IMG/VR virus record: IMGVR_UViG_3300010399_000075
Location: 1-25,884 of that record
Strand: one strand, 5' to 3'
From: a virus
Length of the DNA stretch: 25,884 nt
Shown here: piece after piece, positions 11,779-21,650 of the stretch
Layout of the letters: every line of letters starts with the position of its first letter
Numbering within the stretch: position 1 is the stretch's first letter
Translations under genes and position numbers: made by a program
The notes under the pieces: model-generated
What the model saw: the letters and a program-made list of their open reading frames with translations, nothing else
What the model was told of the DNA's origin: nothing
Databases searched by the model: none

Positions 11779-12549
11779 ATGAATCTATTAGAAGACACTA
11801 ATCAGGAAGACCATATCCAGATTGATCCGAATAAGAATTACCTCGACGAACTCGTCGGTGAAGGTAAGAAATTCAAAACCGTTGAAGATCTTGCCCGTGG
11901 TAAAGCTGAAGCGGATACGTACATCGAACACTTCAAGCAACGTCATGATGAACTTCGTGAATACGCCCAGAAGCTTAAATCGGAGTACGAAGCCGGACCA
12001 TCCCTTAAAGAGCTTATCGACCAGCTTAAGAACTCTAAGGCGTCTAACAACGACAACACCCAGAGCGTGAATGAAGACAAGTCCGATACCCTTAGTATGG
12101 AAGAGTACCAGAAATTAGTCCGTCAGGAGATTGCCGCTAACAAGCAGCTTGATCGTGAAGAGTCTAACTACGCTACTGTCCAAGCTAAGCTCATAGAGAC
12201 ATGGGGGCCTAACTACGCTTCCGTTCTCAAATCACAAGTATCTCAACTCGGTTTATCAGCAGATTTCGTAAATGACCTTGCCCGCAAACATCCACAAGTT
12301 CTTTTCAAGACCTTGGGACTTGACAGTCAACGACAAAGCGAAAACTTTCAGGCCCCGTTTAAATCAACGAACAAGTCTGACCCTTTTAATTCAGGTGCTC
12401 CTAAGCGCACTTGGACTTATTATGAGAAAATGCGTAAAGCCGAACCACTGAAGTACTTTGATCCGAAAACCCAAGACCAAATGTTTAAAGATGCCGAATC
12501 ATTAGGGGATAACTTTAATGATGGAGATTTCCAAAAACGTTTTGGTTAA
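11779..12549 (+). CDS. Capsid assembly scaffolding protein
   Basis: The 256-aa product sits just upstream of the major capsid gene, is strongly charged and helical (EDLARGKAEADTYIEHF, RQEIAANKQLDREES), and ends with a short C-terminal region including YYEKMRKAEPLKYFDP. It has Asn/Ser-rich linkers and no TM segment, as expected of scaffolds that are removed after assembly. Assignment rests on composition and position rather than on a conserved motif. Confidence 0.75.
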   Translation: MNLLEDTNQEDHIQIDPNKNYLDELVGEGKKFKTVEDLARGKAEADTYIEHFKQRHDELREYAQKLKSEYEAGPSLKELIDQLKNSKASNNDNTQSVNEDKSDTLSMEEYQKLVRQEIAANKQLDREESNYATVQAKLIETWGPNYASVLKSQVSQLGLSADFVNDLARKHPQVLFKTLGLDSQRQSENFQAPFKSTNKSDPFNSGAPKRTWTYYEKMRKAEPLKYFDPKTQDQMFKDAESLGDNFNDGDFQKRFG

Positions 12550-12573
12550 TTTTTAATCAAAGGAGACTAACAT

Positions 12574-13533
12574 ATGGCTAGTGGTTTTACAACCCTAACT
12601 AATGAACATCTCATTCGTGCAAACATCTATAGTAATCAAATTACTAAGATGTTCCAGGATGACCTGTTCGCCATGCGTTTTGTCAGGACGATTACGGATT
12701 TTCCGGATGGTACGACTCTTAATATTCCCCGTCTGGGTCAGGCAGAACAGTCTGACTTCGCAGAAGGTCAAGCAATCAAGTACAACAAATTCGACACTGG
12801 TAACTTTACGTTCCAGATCGATCAGTATAAGTACTCGGCTAACTCGATCTCTTCGAAGTTCAAACGAGATTCTTTCTGGTCGGCGCAAGTTCAGGCAGCT
12901 TTTGCTCCCGAACAGCACCGAGCCCTGATGAAGGGATTTGAAGCTCGTGTCTTCAACCGTGCAAACGCCTCTCAAACCGCTACTTCCCTGAACAACTATA
13001 ATGGTGCTGCGCATCGTTGGGTTGCTTCGGGTACCAACGAAACCATCGCTCTTAAAGACTTTATGCTTGCTGAGTTCGCACTCCGCAAGGCTAATGTCCC
13101 GATGCGTAACCTCGTCGCCATCGTCGATCCCTCCGTTGCATTCGCAATTGAGAACTCGACCAACGCAGTCAGCCTGCTTTCGCCTATGCCCAAGTGGGGT
13201 AACATGGTGAATGAAGGTCTGGTGTCTGGCTTCCAGTTCCGCTTCAACATCTATGGCTTCGATGTCTACATCTCGAACTATCTTCCCAATGGTATCGCTG
13301 AAACCATCAATGGCCGTTCTACGACTGTTGGTGTGGCAAACCTGTTCTTCTCGGCTGACCCCGGTGACACACTGCCCTTCATCGCTGCCTTCCGTCAGAT
13401 GCCCACCGTTTTCTCGGAGTTCAATAAAGACCTCCAGCAGGACGAATTCCTGACTATTTGTGAATACGGTGTCCAGGTGTACCGCCCTGAAAACCTCGTC
13501 ATCGTCCTCAGCGACGTCGACCAAGTTGTTTAA
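12574..13533 (+). CDS. Major capsid protein (HK97 fold)
   Basis: AAAGGAG with an 8-nt spacer gives a strong ribosome site, fitting the most abundant virion protein. The 319-aa sequence has the N-arm/E-loop type start (TLNIPRLGQAEQSDFAEGQA, IKYNKFDTGNFTFQID), a long spine-helix region (FMLAEFALRKANVP followed by LVAIVDPSVAFAIEN), and a P-domain/A-domain end (GFDVYISNYLPNG, RQMPTVFSEF). No protease or delta domain is visible, as in scaffold-dependent podoviruses. Follows the scaffold gene and precedes a probable decoration gene. Confidence 0.9.
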   Translation: MASGFTTLTNEHLIRANIYSNQITKMFQDDLFAMRFVRTITDFPDGTTLNIPRLGQAEQSDFAEGQAIKYNKFDTGNFTFQIDQYKYSANSISSKFKRDSFWSAQVQAAFAPEQHRALMKGFEARVFNRANASQTATSLNNYNGAAHRWVASGTNETIALKDFMLAEFALRKANVPMRNLVAIVDPSVAFAIENSTNAVSLLSPMPKWGNMVNEGLVSGFQFRFNIYGFDVYISNYLPNGIAETINGRSTTVGVANLFFSADPGDTLPFIAAFRQMPTVFSEFNKDLQQDEFLTICEYGVQVYRPENLVIVLSDVDQVV

Positions 13534-13545
13534 AGGAGATACATA

Positions 13546-14040
13546 ATGGCACAAATGGATAACACTGGTCTTTACCAGAAATTCGGTGTAGAACAAACCG
13601 TCACCCAAGCGGGTGGCGAGTACCGTAATAACAGCAAAGAGCGGGAGATCGAAATTCTGATCAACCTTGCTACGCTCACTGAAACTGAGTCTGTTGTTAC
13701 CGGTGCAGACAACATCTTCTTCCCTGCCGGGGTGAAGATCACCGAAATTGAAATCCTCGTTGAAACCGCCGCCGCAACTGGCGTCGCGATCGACCTTGGT
13801 TTCGTCCGTACTGATCGTACAACTGAAATCGACTACGATGGCCTTCTGGCTGCGTTCGTCACTGCGACAATGACTGTTGGTAACAAAGTCGTTCTCCGCA
13901 AGGGCGGCACTCAGGCAGGTGCTATGGTAGGTAGCGGTGTAGCTACTACCAATGTCGGCCACATTACTTGCTCTCGCACCACTGCGACTGCATTTACTGC
14001 GGGCGTCATCAAAGTAACTATTCGTTACGAGCGACCCTAA
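13546..14040 (+). CDS. Probable capsid decoration protein (164 aa)
   Basis: A strong AAAGGAG ribosome site and position directly after the capsid gene suggest a highly made particle protein. The product has low complexity and beta-rich segments (ILINLATLTETESVVTGADN, KITEIEILVETAAATGVAI) and ends GVIKVTIRYERP. Gly/Thr/Ala-rich strands fit a small capsid-surface or head-completion protein. Just upstream of an intrinsic terminator. No family named. Confidence 0.7.
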   Translation: MAQMDNTGLYQKFGVEQTVTQAGGEYRNNSKEREIEILINLATLTETESVVTGADNIFFPAGVKITEIEILVETAAATGVAIDLGFVRTDRTTEIDYDGLLAAFVTATMTVGNKVVLRKGGTQAGAMVGSGVATTNVGHITCSRTTATAFTAGVIKVTIRYERP

Positions 14041-14047
14041 TAGGAAT

Positions 14048-14074
14048 GGGGGCTTCGGCCCCCTTTTCTTTCTT
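14048..14074 (+). terminator. Intrinsic terminator after capsid genes
   Basis: GGGGGC-TTCG-GCCCCC forms a perfect 6-bp stem with a UUCG tetraloop, followed by TTTTCTTTCTT. It is rightward only; the other strand has no U-tract. Seven nucleotides after the stop of the decoration gene, it probably sets a high level of capsid transcript relative to the tail block. Confidence 0.92.
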
Positions 14075-14085
14075 AAAGGATTAAA

Positions 14086-14976
14086 ATGGCAAACGTTTCT
14101 CACGCCTCATTAACAGGCTCTAATCTTCACGAACCCAAGGGTGTTGCTACAGCAGCCATTGGTACGGTGTATGTTGCGAACGGCTCTGGCAGTGGAAGCT
14201 GGACTGACGTAGGCACCGCCTCTTTCACGGGTATGATCGCTGACTTCATTACTCCAGTAGCTCCTACGGGGTGGTTAGAGTGTGATGGCGCGACAATCTC
14301 TACAACTACTTATTCTGCTCTCTATAACGTCATGGTTATCCACAACAGTGGAACCAGAAGTAATGGAAGTCCTATTATAACCAGCATGGTTACATCTACG
14401 GGTGTCTTCGCTGGTATGTACGTCTTTGGAGCAGGCATTCCAACTGGTACTACTATCCTTACGGTAGACTCCGGTTCTCAAATAACTCTTTCTAATAACG
14501 CTACTTCTTCAGGTACTGCAGCGTTCGATGTCTCTCCGTGGCTACTGAATACAGGAACTATCCAGCTTCCTAACCTTACTATCAATGGTAAGTTTAGACG
14601 TTCTAGAAGTTCTACTACTCAAATTGGTCAAACCCAAGCCGATCAGAATAAATCCCATACTCATACTCTGAGTGTAACTGGTACAAGTAGTTCTGACGGT
14701 GCACATACACATACCGTAAATATAACTGATCCGGGCCATGATCATTTTGCAAGAATTGTGTCTAGTGGTGCTTCAGGTACTCTAGCTCAAAATATCGGTG
14801 TCGGCGGTGACACCATGGATAACAAAACAGGTACTCGTGTTACAGGTATTACTGCTGCTACTGTTTCTAATGGTGCACATACTCATACGATGACTTCAAC
14901 TGGTACATCCGGTTCTGAGGGTGGAACTGAAGCCAGACCTACTAGCATTATTGTCCTGACTTGCGTTAAAACTTAA
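14086..14976 (+). CDS. Tail collar-domain fibre protein
   Basis: The 296-aa product has the tail-collar signature near residues 45-80 ([19 protein letters not shown] then TYSALYNVM), like fibre/receptor proteins of several tailed phages. The C-terminal half has four histidine motifs (SHTHT, AHTHT, GHDH, AHTHT), which in T4 gp12-type trimers bind a metal ion on the axis. It ends [14 protein letters not shown], a typical collar C-terminus. Gly/Thr/Ser-rich repeats separate these. AAAGGA gives its ribosome site after the terminator; the next fibre starts on its stop. A receptor-binding or base-of-tail fibre is likely. Confidence 0.85.
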   Translation: MANVSHASLTGSNLHEPKGVATAAIGTVYVANGSGSGSWTDVGTASFTGMIADFITPVAPTGWLECDGATISTTTYSALYNVMVIHNSGTRSNGSPIITSMVTSTGVFAGMYVFGAGIPTGTTILTVDSGSQITLSNNATSSGTAAFDVSPWLLNTGTIQLPNLTINGKFRRSRSSTTQIGQTQADQNKSHTHTLSVTGTSSSDGAHTHTVNITDPGHDHFARIVSSGASGTLAQNIGVGGDTMDNKTGTRVTGITAATVSNGAHTHTMTSTGTSGSEGGTEARPTSIIVLTCVKT

Positions 14977-16973
14977 TGACTAAACTTACTCTATCTAACG
15001 TATCTAACCTACAGAACGAGTCTACTGTTGTAACTGCCCTTACAGCTAATAATACAGCTACGTCTACGGCTATGGAGAATACCCTCTCTAGGGATGGTAC
15101 TCTTCCTAATCATATGAATGCCGACTTTGATATGAATGGCAATCGTATTATTAATCTACCTGATGCTACGACTGAACAAGAGCCTGCTACGTATAGCCAG
15201 CTTCTTGAACATGTAGATGCTCTCGAGAATGGCGCTGTAATTGATGCTAGTTTTATTACTTTAGGAACTGATCCGACTCTTATTAATGAAAGAGTCCTTA
15301 CTGCAGGTAATGGTATTGACTTCGCTGATACTGGTCCTCAAGGCACCCTTGTAATAAGCACTGACAATACTGAGATAGACAATCAACCGGGTACTCTTAC
15401 CAACAAGAACATCAGTCTTGGTAGTAATACGTTAACAGGCACGACTGCTCAGTTTAATACAGCTTTGACTGATAACGATTTCGCTACTCTAGCTGGTGCA
15501 GAAACTCTTACTAATAAGACAGTAAATTTCACTAGTAATACGTTAACTGGAACTAGGGCACAATTTAATACAGCGCTTAGCGATGATGACTTTGCTACAT
15601 TAACGGGAACAGAAACTCTTACTAATAAGACGTTGACAGCTCCTGTTATGACTACCCCAGTACTTGGTACTCCAGCTTCTGGTACTCTAACAAATGCTAC
15701 GGGTCTACCCATATCTACAGGTGTTTCTGGATTAGCCGCTGGTATAGCGACCTTCTTGGGAACTCCAACTTCAGCAAACTTAGCAACGGCGGTTACAAAT
15801 GAAACGGGTTCTGGAAATCTTGTTTTCGCTACCAGTCCTACTCTTGTTACTCCTATTCTTGGTACTCCTACATCCGGAACCTTAACTAACGCTACTGGTC
15901 TTCCAATATCCACAGGTGTCTCAGGATTGGGTACAGGCGTTGCCACCTTCTTAGGTACCCCTTCATCTGCTAATATGTCGGCTATGCTTACAGATGAAAC
16001 TGGTTCAGGCTCCAATGTATTTGCTACTTCACCCACATTAGTTACCCCTAATCTAGGTACGCCTTCTGCAGCCACTCTCACCAACGCTACGGGTTTACCT
16101 GTAGCGACTGGTATATCTGGGCTCGGAACCGGCGTTGCAACTTTCCTTGCTACTCCTTCCTCAGCTAACTTAGCTACAGCAGTCACTAATGAAACTGGTA
16201 GTGGTGCATTAGTATTTGCAACCTCTCCTACTTTAGTTACTCCTGCTTTGGGTACACCTGCCTCAGGTGTCCTTACAAATTGTACTGGCTTGCCCCTAAC
16301 AACTGGTGTAACTGGAAATCTTCCAGTAGGCAATTTGAACAGTGGTACTGGTGCCTCAGCTACTACCTTCTGGAGAGGTGATGGTACTTGGGTTACTCCC
16401 TCAGGTAGCGGCGATGTCGTAGGTCCTGGTTCTGCAACTGATAATGCCGCAGCTAGATTTGATACTACTACTGGTAAGTTAATACAAAACTCAGTCTTAT
16501 TGATTGCTGATACTACAGGTGATCTTTCTAAGACCGGTGCTGGGGGTCTTGATATCGAAGGCACTAATACTAACGACAGTGCTCCAACTGGTTATAAAGG
16601 TGAGGTTATGTCCAACTCTGCGAGTGGAAACCTTACGAGTGCTACTTCTGCAAATAGAGGACAGATTACACTTACTGCAGGAGATTGGCTCTTGTTTGGG
16701 GGTGGAATATTCTCTGGATCTGGTGCTACAATAACTACGGACGTAAAACTTGCTCTTAACAACGTAAGTGCTACAATTCCATCTTCGACTGCACTCCAGT
16801 TTTTCCAATTTAGAAATGGTGCAGGTATTACAGATTTCTTGTATGCTCCCATGGTAGGTCCGTGGAGAGTGTCTCTCGCGTCTTCAGAGACTTGGTACTT
16901 AGTTGCCCAAGCTACATTCACTACAAGTACTTTCGGTTGTGGTGGAACTATATTCGCAATAAGAATGCGTTAA
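14976..16973 (+). CDS. Repeat-rich tail fibre (665 aa)
   Basis: Overlaps the previous stop (TAATG). The N-terminal part contains [20 protein letters not shown], the attachment-type motif seen at the start of many phage fibres. Residues about 142-215 are two 37-aa repeats with TNKT-type starts, and residues 230-446 hold three full 65-aa repeats plus a partial fourth (units begin [16 protein letters not shown]). The C-terminal domain (about 470-665, after [11 protein letters not shown]) is beta-rich and ends [13 protein letters not shown]. Repeats of this kind form trimeric beta shafts. A receptor-contact fibre is inferred. Confidence 0.85.
   Translation: MTKLTLSNVSNLQNESTVVTALTANNTATSTAMENTLSRDGTLPNHMNADFDMNGNRIINLPDATTEQEPATYSQLLEHVDALENGAVIDASFITLGTDPTLINERVLTAGNGIDFADTGPQGTLVISTDNTEIDNQPGTLTNKNISLGSNTLTGTTAQFNTALTDNDFATLAGAETLTNKTVNFTSNTLTGTRAQFNTALSDDDFATLTGTETLTNKTLTAPVMTTPVLGTPASGTLTNATGLPISTGVSGLAAGIATFLGTPTSANLATAVTNETGSGNLVFATSPTLVTPILGTPTSGTLTNATGLPISTGVSGLGTGVATFLGTPSSANMSAMLTDETGSGSNVFATSPTLVTPNLGTPSAATLTNATGLPVATGISGLGTGVATFLATPSSANLATAVTNETGSGALVFATSPTLVTPALGTPASGVLTNCTGLPLTTGVTGNLPVGNLNSGTGASATTFWRGDGTWVTPSGSGDVVGPGSATDNAAARFDTTTGKLIQNSVLLIADTTGDLSKTGAGGLDIEGTNTNDSAPTGYKGEVMSNSASGNLTSATSANRGQITLTAGDWLLFGGGIFSGSGATITTDVKLALNNVSATIPSSTALQFFQFRNGAGITDFLYAPMVGPWRVSLASSETWYLVAQATFTTSTFGCGGTIFAIRMR
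15399..16313 (+). repeat. In-frame fibre repeats, 111-nt and 195-nt periods
   Basis: Two 111-nt units (37 aa) begin at 15399 and 15510, ending at 15620. Three 195-nt units (65 aa) begin at 15663, 15858 and 16053, with a partial fourth from 16248 to about 16313. The protein pattern is well kept while codons differ, so these are old duplications under selection, not recent copies. Confidence 0.9.
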
Positions 16974-16986
16974 CAAAGGATTTAAA

Positions 16987-17964
16987 ATGATTGATGTTTC
17001 TCAGGCTCCCTACAACGTTGTCGGCGATTGGAATGGAAGTGATACTACAGCTACTAATAATACAGCTGCCCTACAAGCAGCGATTGCAGATGCCCAAGCC
17101 AGTAATACCCTAGGTGGTGTTGTTGATAATGGTGGAACACAAGGGGACACAATCCTCTTGCCTAAGGGCTCCATTATGTTTGATGATACTCTAACTCTTG
17201 GTGATGGTGTTTCCTTCCAAGGCAGCGGAGACTTCGCAACTAACTTACGAGTTAAAGGTAATTTCGCATCTAATAAACACAGGATTAGACTAGGTTCCCC
17301 CGGAGATACATTGTCTTCATTCGGTGGCCGTCTTAGTAATCTTGTTGTCTCCCAACCAAAAACATTGGAAACCAATTCGGATATTGCCCTAGTTTATACT
17401 AATGATGTCCAAGATGGTACGATTATGGATCACGTCCTCTTAAGAGGATTCCAGACCCGTTGTTTCGTTGGTGAAGTCGGCTATGGTGGCGCAACGCTTA
17501 TTCGTATGAGACAACTTGGTGGAAATACACGGCGTGCTGCTGGTGCTGTTCCTGCCTTCTCATTCGATTACGGTGAAGGTACAATGATTGACGTCGAAGG
17601 CTTTGAACCTTCTGGTGGTCGTATTGATCCTACCGATCCTAATAGCCCAAGTGCTCCGGGTTCTGTCGGTTGTTACGTACGCGGTGGCTTTGGTAGCTTC
17701 CGTCACGTACACGGTGAATTACTTGAAACCTGTATGCTTCTGAATTTGAAATCAACTAAATGTTTCTGTGATATTAACTTCATGACCGGCGGTCCAGAGA
17801 ACCACTACGAAATCGTAGTCCAAAACAATGCAGCTCAGTTGAATAGGATTAGACTAGCTAATATAGTTCGTAACGGTAGTCCCCCCACTAATCCTCTCGT
17901 TTTAAATGGTCAAAGTGGTGGCAGTCATATCTTCAACGATATCATTGATCCCATAAGGATTTAA
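16987..17964 (+). CDS. Beta-helix tailspike, pectate-lyase-like
   Basis: AAAGGA precedes the ATG. The 325-aa product opens with the usual spike pattern: YNVVGDWNGSDTTATNNTAA (a calcium/turn-like GDG-type region and NTAALQAAI helix), then DTILLPKG and DGVSFQGSG, the first rungs of a right-handed beta-helix. Rung-like stretches continue (IMDHVLLRGF, GSFRHVHGELLETCMLL), with Gly and Asn turns. This fold carries capsule- or LPS-degrading depolymerases in podoviruses. No catalytic residues can be assigned. It is shorter than most tailspikes, which often exceed 500 aa, so it may be only the attachment and helix part. Confidence 0.8.
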   Translation: MIDVSQAPYNVVGDWNGSDTTATNNTAALQAAIADAQASNTLGGVVDNGGTQGDTILLPKGSIMFDDTLTLGDGVSFQGSGDFATNLRVKGNFASNKHRIRLGSPGDTLSSFGGRLSNLVVSQPKTLETNSDIALVYTNDVQDGTIMDHVLLRGFQTRCFVGEVGYGGATLIRMRQLGGNTRRAAGAVPAFSFDYGEGTMIDVEGFEPSGGRIDPTDPNSPSAPGSVGCYVRGGFGSFRHVHGELLETCMLLNLKSTKCFCDINFMTGGPENHYEIVVQNNAAQLNRIRLANIVRNGSPPTNPLVLNGQSGGSHIFNDIIDPIRI

Positions 17965-17965
17965 T

Positions 17966-18757
17966 ATGAAATATACACTACTTGAATTAACCCAGACTGT
18001 CTTGTCTTCAATGGACAGTGATGAAATTAATTCAATCAATGATACTGTAGAAAGTCAGCAAGTCGTAGAAGTCATCAAGACTGTTTACGATGACATCATC
18101 AGTCGTGGGGATTTAACTACTAATAAAACCCCATTCAACCTCACAGCTAGTACAGATCCCCTCAAGCCTATCATAATGACCAAACCAGAGGGTATCGAGC
18201 GAATTGAATGGATTAAGTATAATACCCAGAAGCTTGCAGATACGGTTCCGGCTTGGACTAACATGACTTACATTCCTCCTATGGACTTCATTGATTACAT
18301 GCATGGCTATAATCAAACGGAAAGCAACGTCGAAAGCTTTACGCATACCATAGATAGTTACGTAATTACGTTTACATACAGGAATGACGTAGCCCCTCAT
18401 TACTATACATCTTTCGATGACAACGAGATATTCTTCGATAGCTACGATGCCGAGGTAGATAGTACTCTACAATCGTCTAAAAGTCTTTGCTACGGACTTA
18501 AGATTACTGACTTCCAGAAGACTGATACTTTCGTACCAAACCTTCAGCCACAACAGTTTGCTTTACTTCTTAATGAAGCTAAGTCTTTGGCGTGGGCTGA
18601 ACTCAAACAGTCTGTACATCAGAAGGCTGAAGTATCGGCCCGTCGTAATTGGCGTCATCTTCAGAAGACCCGCCAAGAAATCCCTAATACTTCTGGTGAT
18701 CTACTGAACAATGCACATAATTTCGATAGGCTTCCTAACTATGCCCGGCGTCGTTAA
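17966..18757 (+). CDS. Tail tubular protein A-like
   Basis: The 263-aa product matches the T7 gp11 layout: an N-terminal helix pair (TLLELTQTVLSSMDSDEIN, VVEVIKTVYDDIISR), a central beta region (IERIEWIKY, IDSYVITFTYRND) and a helix-rich end (ALLLNEAKSLAWAELKQS, SARRNWRHLQKTRQE). It forms the ring between portal and nozzle. Coupled by TAATG to tail tubular B, its usual partner. Confidence 0.85.
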   Translation: MKYTLLELTQTVLSSMDSDEINSINDTVESQQVVEVIKTVYDDIISRGDLTTNKTPFNLTASTDPLKPIIMTKPEGIERIEWIKYNTQKLADTVPAWTNMTYIPPMDFIDYMHGYNQTESNVESFTHTIDSYVITFTYRNDVAPHYYTSFDDNEIFFDSYDAEVDSTLQSSKSLCYGLKITDFQKTDTFVPNLQPQQFALLLNEAKSLAWAELKQSVHQKAEVSARRNWRHLQKTRQEIPNTSGDLLNNAHNFDRLPNYARRR

Positions 18758-20886
18758 TGCCACAGCAGTCTAGCGTCTTCGCAGAAAACAGTTTTATAAA
18801 TGGCGTCGTAACAGAAGCCACTGGTCTTAACTTCCCTGATAAGGCAGTCAAAGAAGCGTACGACTGTATCTTCGACTTAGATGGTAGTGTCTACCGTCGT
18901 CTAGGGTTTGATTTTGAAACTAACTTCCAAACTAAGACTATCAACAGAGACAACAAAGTAATTAAGAGTTATCTCTGGCAGAACGTATCAGGTAATGGAA
19001 ACGTTACTGTAGTTGTTGTTCAAGTAGGTAATACTCTGTATTTCTACGAGACTACTGGAAGCGGAAGCTTTTCAGAGGGGGCTCAGACAACTACAGTAAC
19101 TCTTACTCCAGTTTCAGGCGCACCTTCTACTGATACCGTAGAAGCCCAATTCTGTGATGGTAATGGTTACTTAATCGTAGTCCATCCCTACTGTGAGCCC
19201 ATGCGTATCGATTACGATCCATCAGGTCACGCCGCGTCTGCTACTAATATCATCCTTAAGATCAGGGACTTCGAAGGGGCAAGTACTGATCCCTACGCAG
19301 TAGACTTCAGACCTACTACTACCTTTGGGGCTATGAATACCCCACATTGGTACAACTTGACTAATCAAGGTTGGACTAGTACTAACCTTACCGCATGGGA
19401 TGCTGCCCAGACGACTATGCCGTCTAACGCAGATGTTATGTGGAGGTTTAAGGATTCGTCAGATAACTTCGATGCTAGTTCTACTAGTGTAGCTAGAGTT
19501 AACTCTGGTAATACCCCAGCACCTAAGGGTTATTATATACTAACTCTATCCAACCAAGATAGACCTGCTGCTGTAGGCTCTGCTCCCGGTAGTGTACCTA
19601 GTACAACTACTGGTTTTCAACGTCCGTCTGTATGTGCTTTCTTCGCAGGTAGAGTATTCTATGGTGGTATTAATTACGTTGGTTTCAACTCTAATATATA
19701 CTTCACTCAGATTATAGAACGTCTAGATCAATACGGAAGTACCTACCAAGTAAATGATCCCACTTCCGAGAATCTATTTGATCTACTCCCCAGTGATGGT
19801 GGAGTAATAAGTATTCCTGAAGCAGGAACCATTATTAAGATGTTCACAGTCCCCGGTGGTCTGTGTGTATTCGCGGCTAACGGCTTGTGGTTTATCACAG
19901 GTTCCACCGGCTTAGGTTTCACAGCGACAGATTACGCAGTCCTTAAGATTGCAGACATCTCTACTATCTCTGACGCATCCTTTGTTAATATCAACGGTTT
20001 TCCCGCTTGGTGGAATGCAGAAGGTATTTATGTTCTTCAGGGTCAGCAGGGTGGTCTTCCGACTGTCAAGTCTTTGACTTACGATACGTTCAAGACCTTC
20101 TACGATGAAATACCCGTTACATCTAAGAGGTACGCTAAAGGATTCTACGATAAGACTGATGGTATCATCCGTTGGATTTACCGTAGTGAAACTACCACAG
20201 AGTTAAACGAAACCTACGAGTACGATAGAGTACTAAACTATAACGTAAGAACTAACGCTTTCTTTCCTTGGACTATTACAGATAGTCCTGTGAAGGTCCA
20301 TAGTATATTATCTTCTGAACTCGTTACCCGTCCTGTTTTAATCAACAACGTAGTTGCGAACGGAGGCGTTGATAACGTCATAGATGGATCAGGTAATCAA
20401 GTAATTGCTTTTGCTGACAGTGGTAGTGATGACCAACAAATAGATAAGTACTTAGTTTCCTACTTCGATGGTACCGACTATAAGTTTACATTCGCTAATG
20501 TTCATAGTGAGTTATTGAAAGATTGGTTCTCTTACGATGACTTCGGAGTACACTACGATAGTTACTTCATAACGGGATATAAACTCCCTGGTCAGGCTAT
20601 AAGAAAGTCTCAGAATTGCTGGGTACAAATCTATAGTCGACTTGATGATGAAGTAATGTACCGCTTCCAAGCTATCTGGGACTTCGCAACAACGGGTTCG
20701 GGTACAGGTAGATGGAGTACAAATCAATTAATCATCCATGATGATCTCGATTACAGTAACGCCTCTAGAAGGCTTAAAGTAAGAGGCCATGGTAAAGCCC
20801 TACAATTCAGAGTGTCTTCCGTAGAAGATAATAACTTCGATATAATCGGATGGACTACTTTACAAACTATAAATGGAGTCCCGTAA
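18757..20886 (+). CDS. Tail tubular protein B-like (nozzle)
   Basis: The 709-aa product begins FAENSFINGVVTEATGLNFP, typical of T7 gp12-type nozzle proteins, and is beta-rich throughout. Characteristic segments are RPSVCAFFAGRVFYGG (about residue 290), IKMFTVPGGLCVFAANGLWF and WNAEGIYVLQGQQGG. It forms the hexameric nozzle at the tail tip. Length is near that of T7 gp12 (794 aa). Starts on the stop of tail tubular A; the lysin starts on its stop. Confidence 0.88.
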   Translation: MPQQSSVFAENSFINGVVTEATGLNFPDKAVKEAYDCIFDLDGSVYRRLGFDFETNFQTKTINRDNKVIKSYLWQNVSGNGNVTVVVVQVGNTLYFYETTGSGSFSEGAQTTTVTLTPVSGAPSTDTVEAQFCDGNGYLIVVHPYCEPMRIDYDPSGHAASATNIILKIRDFEGASTDPYAVDFRPTTTFGAMNTPHWYNLTNQGWTSTNLTAWDAAQTTMPSNADVMWRFKDSSDNFDASSTSVARVNSGNTPAPKGYYILTLSNQDRPAAVGSAPGSVPSTTTGFQRPSVCAFFAGRVFYGGINYVGFNSNIYFTQIIERLDQYGSTYQVNDPTSENLFDLLPSDGGVISIPEAGTIIKMFTVPGGLCVFAANGLWFITGSTGLGFTATDYAVLKIADISTISDASFVNINGFPAWWNAEGIYVLQGQQGGLPTVKSLTYDTFKTFYDEIPVTSKRYAKGFYDKTDGIIRWIYRSETTTELNETYEYDRVLNYNVRTNAFFPWTITDSPVKVHSILSSELVTRPVLINNVVANGGVDNVIDGSGNQVIAFADSGSDDQQIDKYLVSYFDGTDYKFTFANVHSELLKDWFSYDDFGVHYDSYFITGYKLPGQAIRKSQNCWVQIYSRLDDEVMYRFQAIWDFATTGSGTGRWSTNQLIIHDDLDYSNASRRLKVRGHGKALQFRVSSVEDNNFDIIGWTTLQTINGVP

Positions 20887-21650
20887 TGAGCCTTGCTCAA
20901 GCAAATCTAAAACGATGGAATGACTGTCACATCTCTGCTGAGATGGGTCCAGTCTTCAAACAAGCTGCAGATAGAATTAATCTTCCCCAGAACCGTCACC
21001 GCTACGAAGCCGTATCTAAGATGGTTAAAGAAGCCGGCTATTCCCAGATCCCTTGGGAGTTCATTGCCGTTGCACATAACCGTGAGTCTAATGGTAACTT
21101 CGATACATACTTAGGCAACGGTCAACCACTCAGTCAGAAAACTACAATCGTTCCTAAGGGTCGTGGTCCTTTCAAGGATTGGGAAGCAGGTGCACTCGAT
21201 GCATTGATTAACTGCCCACCGTACGCTGCCAAGAATAAAGATTGGTCTATCGGTGGTACCCTCGCTAAACTGGAGGAATACAATGGTCTCGGCTATGCTA
21301 GCAAGGGAGTTCCTTCTCCTTACCTCTGGGCTGGTACTGACCAGTATGTTAAAGGTAAGTATGTTAGTGATGGGAAGTACGATCCTAATCATGTGGATAA
21401 ACAACTCGGAGCCGCCGGTCTCCTGAAGTTCCTTGGCTACGGTCGTAAAGGTCCTACAGGTCTTGGTTCAGTCGTCGTAGCCGCTGGTACAGCTGCTGCC
21501 GCTGGTGCCGCAACACAATCGCCTTCATGGTGGATGTGGGCTCAGGATCATTGGGTTGTCCTTGGTCTTGCTGTCGTTGGTCTAGCTATCGTTGCTGATC
21601 TTTGTATTGCCCTCTACAACAACGAAAAGAATCAACTCCATGTTGGATAA
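20886..21650 (+). CDS. Lysozyme/muramidase-like lysin with C-terminal TM
   Basis: The start at 20886 overlaps the nozzle stop; the frame from 20850 is less likely. The 254-aa product has a wall-degrading fold of the lytic type: FIAVAHNRESNGNFDTYLGN (E67 the probable acid), VPKGRGPF, DALINCPPY, LEEYNGLGYASKG, SPYLWAGTDQYVKGKYV. This set of motifs matches a family of small lysozyme-like proteins common in alphaproteobacteria and their phages. The C-terminal part is Ala-rich and ends with a TM helix (about 223-244) and a short tail. A membrane-tethered lysin, or one needing release by the holin, is inferred. No signal peptide at the N-terminus. Confidence 0.82.
   Translation: MSLAQANLKRWNDCHISAEMGPVFKQAADRINLPQNRHRYEAVSKMVKEAGYSQIPWEFIAVAHNRESNGNFDTYLGNGQPLSQKTTIVPKGRGPFKDWEAGALDALINCPPYAAKNKDWSIGGTLAKLEEYNGLGYASKGVPSPYLWAGTDQYVKGKYVSDGKYDPNHVDKQLGAAGLLKFLGYGRKGPTGLGSVVVAAGTAAAAGAATQSPSWWMWAQDHWVVLGLAVVGLAIVADLCIALYNNEKNQLHVG

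Noticed and set aside
12595-14103. 502-codon open frame on the minus strand
   Set aside because: Exact antisense of the capsid and decoration genes and the terminator; no ribosome site, and biased composition explained by the real genes.
15449-16564. 371-codon open frame on the minus strand with repeats
   Set aside because: Shadow of the fibre repeats; the repeat pattern follows from the plus-strand 65-aa units.
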